64,000 bases of DNA from Tateyamaria omphalii (GTDB lineage Bacteria > Pseudomonadota > Alphaproteobacteria > Rhodobacterales > Rhodobacteraceae): contig NZ_BMWT01000002.1 of assembly GCF_014651375.1 (NCBI RefSeq), positions 253,477 through 317,476 on the forward strand, in the 5' to 3' direction. The position numbers were made by a program, and so were the translations under genes. The notes under the pieces were generated by a model. The model saw nothing but the letters and a program-made list of their open reading frames with translations. It ran no database searches and was not told where the DNA came from. This document shows, in pieces, positions 45,104 to 53,536 of the stretch. How positions within the stretch are numbered: position 1 is the first letter of the stretch; each line of letters opens with the position of its first letter.

Positions 45104-45182
45104 GTTAGCGCATAACACAGTGTGACGCATGCGCATACTGTTAGCGCGAACTGCATACAATGGAACACGTTTATCGCTAACA
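45104..45182. promoter_or_regulatory. Cluster of three TTAGCG-type operator-like motifs before gap (GapB-like)
   Basis: GTTAGCGCATAAC (45104-45116), TGTTAGCGCGAACT (45139-45152) and TTATCGCTAACA (45171-45182) resemble the symmetric word TGTTAGCGCTAACA, a LacI-family style operator. From memory this matches the CceR regulator of Rhodobacter sphaeroides. A fourth copy lies before the second gap gene. Confidence 0.55.
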
Positions 45183-45280
45183 TACTGATTGTTCATCTCT
45201 TTTCCTCTTCTCACGCCGCGGCGCAGCGGCTATCACACCGGCGACATTCAAGCTGCCCCAGCGGAAGGACGACCGGAAAC

Positions 45281-46282
45281 ATGACCATCAAAGTCGGAAT
45301 TAACGGGTTTGGACGCATCGGGCGCTGCACCCTCAGCCACATCGCAACATCCCTGCGCAACGATATCGATGTGGTCGCGGTGAATGCCACAGGGCCGCTG
45401 GAGACCGCCGCCCATCTGATCAAATATGACAGCGTGCATGGCCGTTTCCCAAACGAGGTGAAACTCACCAACGACACGATGGATCTGGGCCGTGGGCCGA
45501 TCCGCATGATGTCGACCTATGACATGAACGAACTGGACTGGACCGGCGTGGACGTGGTGCTTGAGTGCACGGGCAAGTTCAACGACGGCGAAAAGGCCAA
45601 AGTGCATATGGACCGCGGCGCCAAGAAAGTGCTGCTGTCTGCCCCCGGCAAGAACGTGGACAAAACGGTCGTCTTTGGCGTGAACGACGAACAGCTCGCG
45701 GCCAATGACCGGATGATTTCGAACGGGTCATGCACCACCAACTGCCTTGCACCTCTGGCGAAGGTGCTTGACCGCGCTTTTGGCATCGAACGCGGCGTGA
45801 TGACCACGATTCACAGCTACACAGGCGACCAACCCACGTTGGACCGTCGCCACAACGATTTGTACCGGGCCCGCGCTGCCGCAATGGCGATGATCCCCAC
45901 CTCGACTGGGGCCGCCAAGGCGCTGGGAGAAGTCCTGCCAAACCTCGCGGGCAAGCTGGACGGCACCGCCATGCGTGTCCCTACACCGAACGTAAGCGCC
46001 GTCGACCTGACATTCGAAGCGGGTCGTGATGTCACTGTCGAAGAGGTCAACGCCGCCATGGCCGAGGCCGCCGCCGGCCCCATGGGGCGCGTGTTGGCCT
46101 ATGATGACGAACAGAAGGTCAGCGTTGATTTCAACCACACCGAACACTCGTCCATCTTTGCCCCCGATCAGACAAAAGTGGTGGGCAACCGGATGGTGCG
46201 CGTGCTGGCATGGTATGACAATGAATGGGCGTTTTCGGTCCGCATGGCCGACGTGGCCGTTGCCATGGGCCGGTTGACCTGA
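45281..46282 (+). CDS. gap: Glyceraldehyde-3-phosphate dehydrogenase, GapB-like
   Basis: Type I GAPDH of 333 residues. NAD-fold GFGRIGR, active-site SCTTNC and WYDNEW are present. Where NAD-specific enzymes have Asn-Asp after the second strand, this one reads VAVNATGPLE, so Ala replaces the Asp that selects NAD over NADP. ECTGKFNDGEKAK and VLAWYDNEW also match the gluconeogenic GapB class rather than GapA. The active-site loop reads SNGSCTTNC instead of SNASCTTNC. The ATG at 45281 follows GCGGAAGGA; a longer frame is unsupported. A second, GapA-like copy lies 360 bp downstream. Confidence 0.93.
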   Translation: MTIKVGINGFGRIGRCTLSHIATSLRNDIDVVAVNATGPLETAAHLIKYDSVHGRFPNEVKLTNDTMDLGRGPIRMMSTYDMNELDWTGVDVVLECTGKFNDGEKAKVHMDRGAKKVLLSAPGKNVDKTVVFGVNDEQLAANDRMISNGSCTTNCLAPLAKVLDRAFGIERGVMTTIHSYTGDQPTLDRRHNDLYRARAAAMAMIPTSTGAAKALGEVLPNLAGKLDGTAMRVPTPNVSAVDLTFEAGRDVTVEEVNAAMAEAAAGPMGRVLAYDDEQKVSVDFNHTEHSSIFAPDQTKVVGNRMVRVLAWYDNEWAFSVRMADVAVAMGRLT

Positions 46283-46312
46283 ACAACACGACAGGTTGCA
46301 AGCATCGGGTGG

Positions 46313-46339
46313 GGCTGTCACAACAGCCCTGCCCTTTTT
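46313..46339 (+). terminator. Probable intrinsic terminator after the first gap gene
   Basis: GGGCTGT and ACAGCCC form a 7-bp stem with a 4-nt loop, followed after four bases by five T. It lies 30 bp after the stop codon. Confidence 0.65.
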
Positions 46340-46356
46340 CTTGGTGACGCAGACCT

Positions 46357-46500
46357 ATGACCAACCGCATCGCTCTTGTCCTTGCCCTGCTGATCATCGG
46401 CGCGATCACCCTGGACGTGATGCTGTATGGCAAAGAGCACCTCATTTTCCTGGGCAAGAAATTCGCTGAGCTGCTGGAGTGGATCGCGTTTTGGCGCTGA
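46357..46500 (+). CDS. Small membrane protein between the gap genes
   Basis: 47-residue reading frame. Residues 4-22 are a membrane helix (RIALVLALLIIGAITLDVML), followed by a basic amphipathic segment and an aromatic end (LEWIAFWR). It fills most of the gap between the two GAPDH genes on the same strand. I recall short membrane ORFs at this place in other Rhodobacteraceae, which would support a real gene, but no function is known. Confidence 0.6.
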   Translation: MTNRIALVLALLIIGAITLDVMLYGKEHLIFLGKKFAELLEWIAFWR

Positions 46501-46566
46501 CCCCTGCCCGACATGTCGCACCGATTTGACCGGCATCCCCGGTTGACAATCGCTCCGCTTTGCATT

Positions 46567-46580
46567 TGTTAGCGGTAACG
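46567..46580. promoter_or_regulatory. TTAGCG-type operator-like motif before the second gap gene
   Basis: TGTTAGCGGTAACG differs from TGTTAGCGCTAACA at two positions. It lies 64 bp before the GapA-like start codon, matching the cluster before the first gap gene. Confidence 0.5.
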
Positions 46581-46643
46581 GCGCACCCCAAACCTTCGGG
46601 GCAGCGTTCAGACATTATTCTGACACCAGACATGGGGGATACC

Positions 46644-47648
<1,005 letters not shown>

Positions 47649-47671
47649 CACGCACCACATCATAGATTTGG

Positions 47672-47699
47672 AAAGGCGCCCCGCACGGGCGCCTTTTTT
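47672..47699 (+). terminator. Intrinsic terminator after the second gap gene
   Basis: AAAGGCGCCC and GGGCGCCTTT form a 10-bp stem around CGCAC, with six T, 23 bp after the stop. Confidence 0.93.
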
Positions 47700-47795
47700 A
47701 TTGTGGTCACCGTCGCGCAACGTCACGCTTGGTCTGCGCCACCTCTCGATCTTTCCAGCTTGACGCGACCCTGTTTCTAGCAGATCGTTTCCGTC

Positions 47796-47981
47796 GATGG
47801 TTTCTGGATGCCGACGGCTACCCAGGATGAAAAGGGAATACGGTGAGGCTGCCGGAAGGTGCCAAATCCGTAACTGCCCCCGCAACTGTGAGCGGTGAGC
47901 GACCCCGATGATCACCACTGAACGCATGCGTTCGGGAAGGATCGGGCGAGCCCGGACCCGCGAGTCAGGAGACCTGCCATC
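47796..47981 (+). ncRNA. Cobalamin (adenosylcobalamin-type) riboswitch
   Basis: Class-defining blocks appear in order: AAAAGGGAATACGGTGAG (from 47830), the B12-box region CCCGCAACTGTGAGCGG (to 47895), CCACTG (47935-47940), GGGAAGGATCGG and GAGTCAGGAGACCTGCC (47962-47978). GATGG (47796-47800) and CCATC (47977-47981) can close the P1 stem. It lies 118 bp upstream of a DUF1636 gene and three ABC-transporter genes, which it probably switches off when cobalamin is plentiful. Confidence 0.96.
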
Positions 47982-48028
47982 ATCGATGTAACTTCAACCC
48001 GGACGGGGTGTTCGGACAGGAGGCCATG

Positions 48029-48181
48029 ATGGTTTTTGCGGCAACGCCCGCTGAAAGTGACATGTCTGCCGTACGCCCCGCACGATCGCGGAGGGCGACA
48101 TGGGCCAACCACAACAAAAGATCACGATCTGCACATCCTGTCGGCACAAGGGCAGCAACTGCCGACCCGGCTATGAACTGA
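48029..48181 (+). CDS. Possible leader reading frame between riboswitch and B12 operon
   Basis: An ATG pair at 48026 and 48029 follows the strong ribosome binding site ACAGGAGG. The frame from the second ATG runs 50 codons (VFAATPAESDMSAVRPARSR at its start) and overlaps the start of the DUF1636 gene in another frame. It may be a translated leader that couples ribosomes to the downstream gene, or only chance. The product is basic and has no recognisable domain. Confidence 0.35.
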   Translation: MVFAATPAESDMSAVRPARSRRATWANHNKRSRSAHPVGTRAATADPAMN

Positions 48182-48504
48182 TTGCCAAGCTGCGCACCGC
48201 AATTGCAGCCGCGGGCGACAGCCTCACGGACGAGTTCGAAATCTCAGGCGTTGCCTGCATGGCAGGATGCGATCGCCCCTGCACCGTCGCCTATCACGGC
48301 ACACGCAAGGCCACGTATCTGTTTGGAGATATTGAGGCGGACACAGACATAGATGACCTCGTGGCCTTCGCGCAGCAATATACGTCGATGGAAGACGGCT
48401 GGTGTTCTTCTGTCGACCGCCCCGGCAAGCTGCGCACATCCACACTTGCCCGTGTGCCCGCCGCCATCATCGCGCTGGAAGACAGCGACGTGCGCGTGTC
48501 ATGA
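48100..48504 (+). CDS. DUF1636 family, thioredoxin-like ferredoxin-type protein
   Basis: 134-residue protein of the DUF1636 family, small proteins with ferredoxin-like cysteine spacing that often sit in cobalamin or cobalt operons. The cysteines are in TICTSCRHKGSNC and GVACMAGCDRPC, suitable for a 2Fe-2S cluster or metal. The ATG at 48100 follows GGAGGG. First full gene after the riboswitch; its stop overlaps the ATPase gene start. A role in cobalamin or cobalt handling is inferred from context. Confidence 0.87.
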   Translation: MGQPQQKITICTSCRHKGSNCRPGYELIAKLRTAIAAAGDSLTDEFEISGVACMAGCDRPCTVAYHGTRKATYLFGDIEADTDIDDLVAFAQQYTSMEDGWCSSVDRPGKLRTSTLARVPAAIIALEDSDVRVS

Positions 48505-49283
48505 GCGCCGCTGACGTCGTTGCCGAAAATACCAGTTGGACACCACAGCGGGCCACTGCCCCGCTGCTGAAACCAACAAGCTTTCACGTCAAAGCCGGGC
48601 AGGTGCTGGGCGTTGTTGGGCCAAACGGGGCTGGGAAATCGACATTGTTGCGGATGATCTATCGCTACTACCGCCCTTCGACCGGCCAAATCCGCATCGC
48701 GGGCGAGGACATCTGGTCTGTCCCACCGCGCATGGCGGCGCGCCGTGTCGCAGCGGTCTTGCAAGAACAGGCGTCGTCCTTTGGACTGACGGTTCGCGAG
48801 GTTGTAACATTGGGTCGTACGCCGCACCGGTCCGGGTTTTCATCCGCTGGCGCGAGGGATGCGGAAATTGTCGCCAGAACGATCCAGCAACTGCATCTTC
48901 AGGATCTCGCAGACCGGGACGTCGCCACATTGTCCGGCGGCGAACGGCAACGGGTCATGGTCGCCCGGGCGTTGGCGCAACAACCGCAGGTCTTGGTACT
49001 CGATGAGCCGACCAATCACCTTGATATCCGCCACCAACTCGAAGTGCTGGCTCTGATCCGCCAATTGGACCTGACCATCATCGTCTCGCTGCATGACCTG
49101 AACATGGCCGCACAAACATGTGATGCCATCCTGCTGCTTGAAAGCGGCGAAACCAAGGGTTTTGGCCCTCCTGACCAAGTGTTGACCGAGACCCAAGTGT
49201 CATGCGCCTTCCGCGTCGACGCCCGGCGCGAGCGGCTCAGCCCAAGCGACACTCAACACTTTTCATTCCATTTGCCGACATAA
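48501..49283 (+). CDS. ABC transporter ATP-binding protein (BtuD-like)
   Basis: Cytoplasmic ATPase of 260 residues in the FecCD/BtuCD family. Motifs are Walker A GPNGAGKSTL, Q-loop VLQEQ, signature LSGGERQRV, Walker B VLVLDEPTNHLD and switch His in SLHDLNMAA. The ATG overlaps the upstream stop (ATGA). With the binding protein and permease it makes a complete importer; the upstream cobalamin riboswitch points to B12 or another corrinoid. Confidence 0.94.
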   Translation: MSAADVVAENTSWTPQRATAPLLKPTSFHVKAGQVLGVVGPNGAGKSTLLRMIYRYYRPSTGQIRIAGEDIWSVPPRMAARRVAAVLQEQASSFGLTVREVVTLGRTPHRSGFSSAGARDAEIVARTIQQLHLQDLADRDVATLSGGERQRVMVARALAQQPQVLVLDEPTNHLDIRHQLEVLALIRQLDLTIIVSLHDLNMAAQTCDAILLLESGETKGFGPPDQVLTETQVSCAFRVDARRERLSPSDTQHFSFHLPT

Positions 49284-49295
49284 GGATCCCCGCAA

Positions 49296-50231
49296 ATGAA
49301 ACGTCTCCTCACAACCCTCGCCGCCACCTTCTGCGCCACGGGAGCATTGGCGCAAACCACAGTGCAAAGCTGTGACCGCACCGTGACCTTCGACGCTCCG
49401 CCACAGGCCGCAATCTCGAACGATGTGAACCTGACCGAAATGATGCTTGTTCTTGGCCTGGCTGACCGGATGGTCGGGTATACGGGCATCTCCGGCTGGA
49501 AAACACTGGATGAGGAGATGACGGCAGGTGTTGAAGCGTTGCCAGAATTGTCAGCAAAATACCCCAGCAAGGAAGTGTTGATTGGCGCAGACGCAGACTT
49601 CTTCTTTGCCGGTTGGAACTACGGCATGAAGGTCGGAGGCGACGTCACACCCGAAACGCTCGCCCCCTTTGGCATCGAGGTATACGAGCTGACGGAAAGC
49701 TGCATTCACATCGGCGAGAAAGAAGCGGCCAGTATGGACGACATGTATAATGATCTGCTGAATCTTGGGGCGATTTTTGATGTGACGGACAAGGCAGAAG
49801 CACTTGTCGCCGGTTACCGTGCTGATCTGGAGAGTTTCACGGCCGATTTGGCGCCCCTGGACAGCGCACCTCGCGTCTTTGTCTATGACAGTGGCGAAGA
49901 CACACCGTTTACGGCAGGCCGCTACGCTATGCCAAATGCTCTGATCGAAGCGGCAGGCGGCGCCAACATCATGAATGACTTTGAAAAAAGCTGGGCGACA
50001 GTGGGCTGGGAAGCTGTGGTTGAACGCAATCCCGAAGTGATCGTGATTGTAAACTACGGCGAGGTCACAGCAGAAGAAAAGCGCGCCTTCATGATGTCCA
50101 ACCCTGCTTTCGCCGATATCGACGCGGTCAAGAATGACCGCTTCGTCACCCTGGAATATGTCGAGGCGACCCCCGGTCCGCGCAACATCAACGCGGTCAA
50201 GACCCTCGCCGCTGCATTCCGAGCAGAATGA
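49296..50231 (+). CDS. ABC transporter substrate-binding protein (BtuF-like)
   Basis: Periplasmic receptor of 311 residues of the class III fold. The signal peptide (residues 1-20) ends ATGALAQ, and the mature protein begins TTVQSCDRTVTF. Two lobes are joined by a long helix; PEVIVIVNYGEV is typical of the second lobe. It is a soluble periplasmic form without a lipobox. The operon context supports cobalamin or cobinamide as ligand, but related ferric-siderophore receptors cannot be excluded from sequence alone. Confidence 0.9.
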   Translation: MKRLLTTLAATFCATGALAQTTVQSCDRTVTFDAPPQAAISNDVNLTEMMLVLGLADRMVGYTGISGWKTLDEEMTAGVEALPELSAKYPSKEVLIGADADFFFAGWNYGMKVGGDVTPETLAPFGIEVYELTESCIHIGEKEAASMDDMYNDLLNLGAIFDVTDKAEALVAGYRADLESFTADLAPLDSAPRVFVYDSGEDTPFTAGRYAMPNALIEAAGGANIMNDFEKSWATVGWEAVVERNPEVIVIVNYGEVTAEEKRAFMMSNPAFADIDAVKNDRFVTLEYVEATPGPRNINAVKTLAAAFRAE

Positions 50232-51283
50232 CTGACGTGGAAAGGATTGGCACAGCCAAAAAAGGCCGCAAGCTCAGGCGCCCGTTCGTGATCGGAGCTG
50301 GCGTGGCTGTGCTGATCCTTTCCATTTCCGCTGCCGTTGGCCTTGGCGCGATCCAGATTCCCATGAGCGTTGCCTGGGGCGTGGTTGCCAACAAGCTATC
50401 GCCCGGCTGGGTGCCGGTTGTGTGGTCCCCCGGTCGCGAAGCGATCGTGTGGGACATCCGCTTTCCGCGCGCGCTTCTGGCCTGCTGTGTGGGGGCCGGA
50501 TTGGCTATGGTGGGCGCAAGCCTGCAGGCCGTGACCCGGAACCCCCTGGCTGACCCGCATCTTCTCGGTATTTCCGCCGGCGGCGCATTTGGCGCGATCC
50601 TGGCCCTACTCCACACCGGGTTGTTCCTGGGGCTGCTGACCGTACCCCTTATGGCCTTTCTGGGTGCTCTCGCGGCAACCCTACTTGTGCTCGCGGTCTC
50701 GCAGTTTGCCTCTGCCACAACGGCAGACCGATTGATCCTGGCGGGGGTCGCTGTGTCTTTCATCGTCATGTCACTGGCCAACATGCTAATTTTTCTAGGT
50801 GATCCACGCGCCACCCACACGGTCGTGTTCTGGATGCTTGGCGGGCTGGGCCTTGCGCAATGGGGTCAGCTTGTCTTCCCCTTCGCAATCCTTGTGGCAG
50901 GTGGCGCGTATTTGTGGCTGAACACAAGCAGCCTGAACGCAATGACGATTGGCGACGAAACTGCATCCACACTGGGTATCCCAGTGGCCCGGTTTCGCCT
51001 GTCCGTCTTTGTGGTGGGGGCTCTGATCACCGGAGTCATGGTGGCGTTTTCCGGCATTATCGGCTTTGTCGGACTGATGGTGCCCCACATTGTTCGCTTT
51101 ATTGTTGGCGGTGATTATGCTCGCGTCCTGCCTGCCTCGGCTTTGTTGGGGGCTGTATTCCTGATCTGGGCGGATGTTCTGGCGCGCATATTCATGGCCC
51201 CGGACGAAGTGCCAATTGGAGTCATCACAGGATTGATTGGCGGTGTGTTCTTCGTATGGCTGCTGCGTCGACGCCTGAGTTGA
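50228..51283 (+). CDS. ABC transporter permease (BtuC/FecCD family)
   Basis: Inner-membrane permease of 351 residues with about ten helices. Family markers are IRFPRALLACCVGAGLAMVG, LQAVTRNPLADPHLLGISAG, GFVGLMVPHIVRFIVGGDY and PDEVPIGVITGLIGGVFF. Its start overlaps the binding-protein stop (ATGA). It is the last gene of the riboswitch-controlled operon and convergent with coaD. Confidence 0.95.
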   Translation: MTDVERIGTAKKGRKLRRPFVIGAGVAVLILSISAAVGLGAIQIPMSVAWGVVANKLSPGWVPVVWSPGREAIVWDIRFPRALLACCVGAGLAMVGASLQAVTRNPLADPHLLGISAGGAFGAILALLHTGLFLGLLTVPLMAFLGALAATLLVLAVSQFASATTADRLILAGVAVSFIVMSLANMLIFLGDPRATHTVVFWMLGGLGLAQWGQLVFPFAILVAGGAYLWLNTSSLNAMTIGDETASTLGIPVARFRLSVFVVGALITGVMVAFSGIIGFVGLMVPHIVRFIVGGDYARVLPASALLGAVFLIWADVLARIFMAPDEVPIGVITGLIGGVFFVWLLRRRLS

Positions 51284-51321
51284 ACATCTGTGTCGCGACC
51301 AAGTTCTGGCACACCGGGTGT

Positions 51322-51813
51322 CTAGCCGAACCGCTCTTTCAACGCATCATTAACCAGCGGCGTCACGAATTTGCTGACATCGCCCCCAAGACGGGCGATT
51401 TCCTTGACCAGCTTTGATGCAATGGCCTGATGTTCGGCTTCGGCCATCAGGAACACGGTTTCGATGCTGTTATCAAGCTGGCGGTTCATGCCAACCATCT
51501 GGAATTCATACTCGAAATCAGCCACAGCGCGCAGACCCCGAAAAATGAACTGCGCGCCGACATCACGGGCGCAATCAATCAACAGATTTTCAAAGGGATG
51601 TGCGACGATTTCGGTGCCCGTTTGCGCGCTCAGCTTGGCGCATTCGGCCTCGATCATGCTCACTCGTTCTTCCAGTGAAAACAGCGGGCCCTTGTCACGG
51701 TTGATCGCGACGCCGATCACCAAACGGTCGACCATCGGACTGGCCCTCCGAATGATATCGATGTGCCCCATCGTAATGGGATCAAAGGTGCCAGGGTAAA
51801 GGCCGATACGCAT
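51322..51813 (-). CDS. coaD: Phosphopantetheine adenylyltransferase
   Basis: Enzyme of 163 residues making dephospho-CoA from 4'-phosphopantetheine and ATP in CoA synthesis. The nucleotidyl transferase motif is YPGTFDPITMGH. Substrate segments include FRGLRAVADFEYEFQMVGMN, and the C-terminal signature ISSxxVKE is IASKLVKEIA here, as in many alphaproteobacteria. Single gene, convergent to the B12 operon. Confidence 0.96.
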   Translation of the reverse strand: MRIGLYPGTFDPITMGHIDIIRRASPMVDRLVIGVAINRDKGPLFSLEERVSMIEAECAKLSAQTGTEIVAHPFENLLIDCARDVGAQFIFRGLRAVADFEYEFQMVGMNRQLDNSIETVFLMAEAEHQAIASKLVKEIARLGGDVSKFVTPLVNDALKERFG

Positions 51814-51893
51814 TGGCGGCTCCGTCAGTCATCTTGGCCGCAATGCAGCATTTCAGTGATGTGAATGCAAGCAATCAGCACGCTACCGTCTGG

Positions 51894-52328
51894 TCAATGC
51901 CCCATAATCATGCCCTGCAACGCTTCCTTCTCCATCGACAGTTCGCTCAGGCGCGCCTTGACCACGTCGCCAAGGGTGATCAACCCTACCAATTGCCCAT
52001 CTTCAACAACCGGCATGTGCCGAAACCGGCCCTTGGTCATCTGGGCCAAAACATCATCGGCCTTGTCGTCGCGCCTGCAGGTCACCAGTTTCGAGGTCAT
52101 GAAATTATCGACCGGGTCGGTCAGGATCGCGCCTCCCCGCTTGGCCAACACACGCACGATGTCACGCTCGGACAGAATGCCGGCGGCGGTCAGCCCATCA
52201 GGTGAGACAACCACCGTCCCGATCCTGCGCTCGGCAAGGATTTTAGCCGCCTCAGAGACCTGCGTGCCGGGTTTCACCGTCACAACAGCGTCATCGGATT
52301 TGGACTTGAGAATCTGGTGCACAAGCAT
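51894..52328 (-). CDS. Two-CBS-domain protein
   Basis: 144-residue protein composed of two CBS motifs, about 5-60 and 70-130, which together bind adenine nucleotides (ERRIGTVVVSPDGLTAAGIL, GRFRHMPVVEDGQLVGLITL). There is no attached enzyme domain. Stand-alone pairs usually act as energy-state sensors for a partner, not identifiable here. The ATG at 52326-52328 has GAGG upstream; the TTG six codons earlier is less likely. Confidence 0.92.
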   Translation of the reverse strand: MLVHQILKSKSDDAVVTVKPGTQVSEAAKILAERRIGTVVVSPDGLTAAGILSERDIVRVLAKRGGAILTDPVDNFMTSKLVTCRRDDKADDVLAQMTKGRFRHMPVVEDGQLVGLITLGDVVKARLSELSMEKEALQGMIMGH

Positions 52329-52502
52329 GGATCTGGACCTCGTCAATACTGCGGCATGTCTCAGCGTCCGCCGCCAAGGCCCTGTCTGTCAAGTGTACGA
52401 ACGTCGCCCGGCAATCCACTGCCGGTTGAAATTCGCCCGCGAGCGCGACCGGGGCGCATCAAAATACAAGTTGAACATCTGCCAGCAAGCGCCTGATTTT
52501 AC

Positions 52503-53414
52503 TCACAGGCAGCCTTCCAATCTAGAGATTTCGGATCGAACACCTTGCACCAAAAGCTCGGCAAATGCGTTCAACCGCCGGTCGCGGGTATCAGACTGGT
52601 GCCGGATCAGGAAAAAGCTGCGCGCCAGAGACATCTGGTTGGTCAGCACACGGCACAGACCAGGCGCGAATGGCAACGCAAAGTCGTGCACCACGCCGAC
52701 GCCCGCGCCTTGCCGCAGCAGGTTCAGCTGCACCGCGACCGAGTTGGACGCTAAAGCAACCCGTTCCACCCCCGCGTCGGCCAGATAGTCCAGTTCCCGA
52801 TCAAAAATCATGTCTGGGATATATCCGACAATCCTGTGCGCGGTCAGATCAGCCCTCTTCGCAAGCGGCGGCGCACCGGCCAGATAGCTTTCACTGGCAG
52901 CCAAATGCAGTCGGTAGTCCGTGATCCGCTGCACCGTCAGCTGCCCTGCCGTGGGCGCGCTCACGCCGATGGCCAGATCAGCCTCGCGCCGGGACAGGTT
53001 GAAGACCCGCGGCAAGGCAACAATCTGAATATCAAGCGCCGGATGCGCCTGCCCCAAGGCGGCGCAAACCTGCGGCAACACGTAATTTGCGCATCCGTCC
53101 GGCGCACCGATCCGTACCTGACCCGTCAACCCCGTTTCGGCTTGGGTTGGCCCTGCTCCGGAAATCCCCTCTGTTGCGGCGCGCATGGCGGCCTCGGCTG
53201 TCTCTGCCCGCTCCAGCAACTGCGCCCCTGCATCCGTCAGCGCATAGCCTTGCGGGGATTTGCGAAACAGGACCACATCCAGATCCCGCTCCAGCCGGGC
53301 CACACGCCGCCCCAACGTCGCGGCATCCTTACGGACATCCTTGGCCGCGGCAGAAAGCGTTTCGGCACGCGCGACGGCCAGAAACAGGCGCAAATCATCC
53401 CAATGTGGCAGCAT
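52503..53414 (-). CDS. LysR-family regulator of the valine catabolism operon
   Basis: Regulator of 303 residues with DNA-binding region DDLRLFLAVARAETLSAAAK and TLGRRVARLERDLDVVLF. A LysR substrate domain follows with signature GQVRIGAPDGCANYVLPQ. The ATG at 53412-53414 follows GGAGAGGG. It is divergent from mmsA with 122 bp between, which contain an inverted repeat, so control of valine breakdown is likely. Its effector is probably an intermediate of that pathway. Confidence 0.92.
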   Translation of the reverse strand: MLPHWDDLRLFLAVARAETLSAAAKDVRKDAATLGRRVARLERDLDVVLFRKSPQGYALTDAGAQLLERAETAEAAMRAATEGISGAGPTQAETGLTGQVRIGAPDGCANYVLPQVCAALGQAHPALDIQIVALPRVFNLSRREADLAIGVSAPTAGQLTVQRITDYRLHLAASESYLAGAPPLAKRADLTAHRIVGYIPDMIFDRELDYLADAGVERVALASNSVAVQLNLLRQGAGVGVVHDFALPFAPGLCRVLTNQMSLARSFFLIRHQSDTRDRRLNAFAELLVQGVRSEISRLEGCL

Positions 53415-53439
53415 CAAGCCCTCTCCAATCTGCAAAAAT

Positions 53440-53454
53440 GCAAAATGGTTTTGC
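53440..53454. promoter_or_regulatory. Inverted repeat in the LysR-mmsA intergenic region
   Basis: GCAAAA-TGG-TTTTGC is a perfect 6-3-6 inverted repeat, 25 bp upstream of the LysR start and 82 bp upstream of mmsA. TGCAAAAATGCAAAA just to its left repeats half of it. Probable operator of the divergent regulator. Confidence 0.5.
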
Positions 53455-53536
53455 CCACTTGCCTCTTTTCCCGGATATTTTGCAAGACTATCCTGCCCCC
53501 AACTGTGACATTCAACACCCTCCGGGAGGACGCAAA

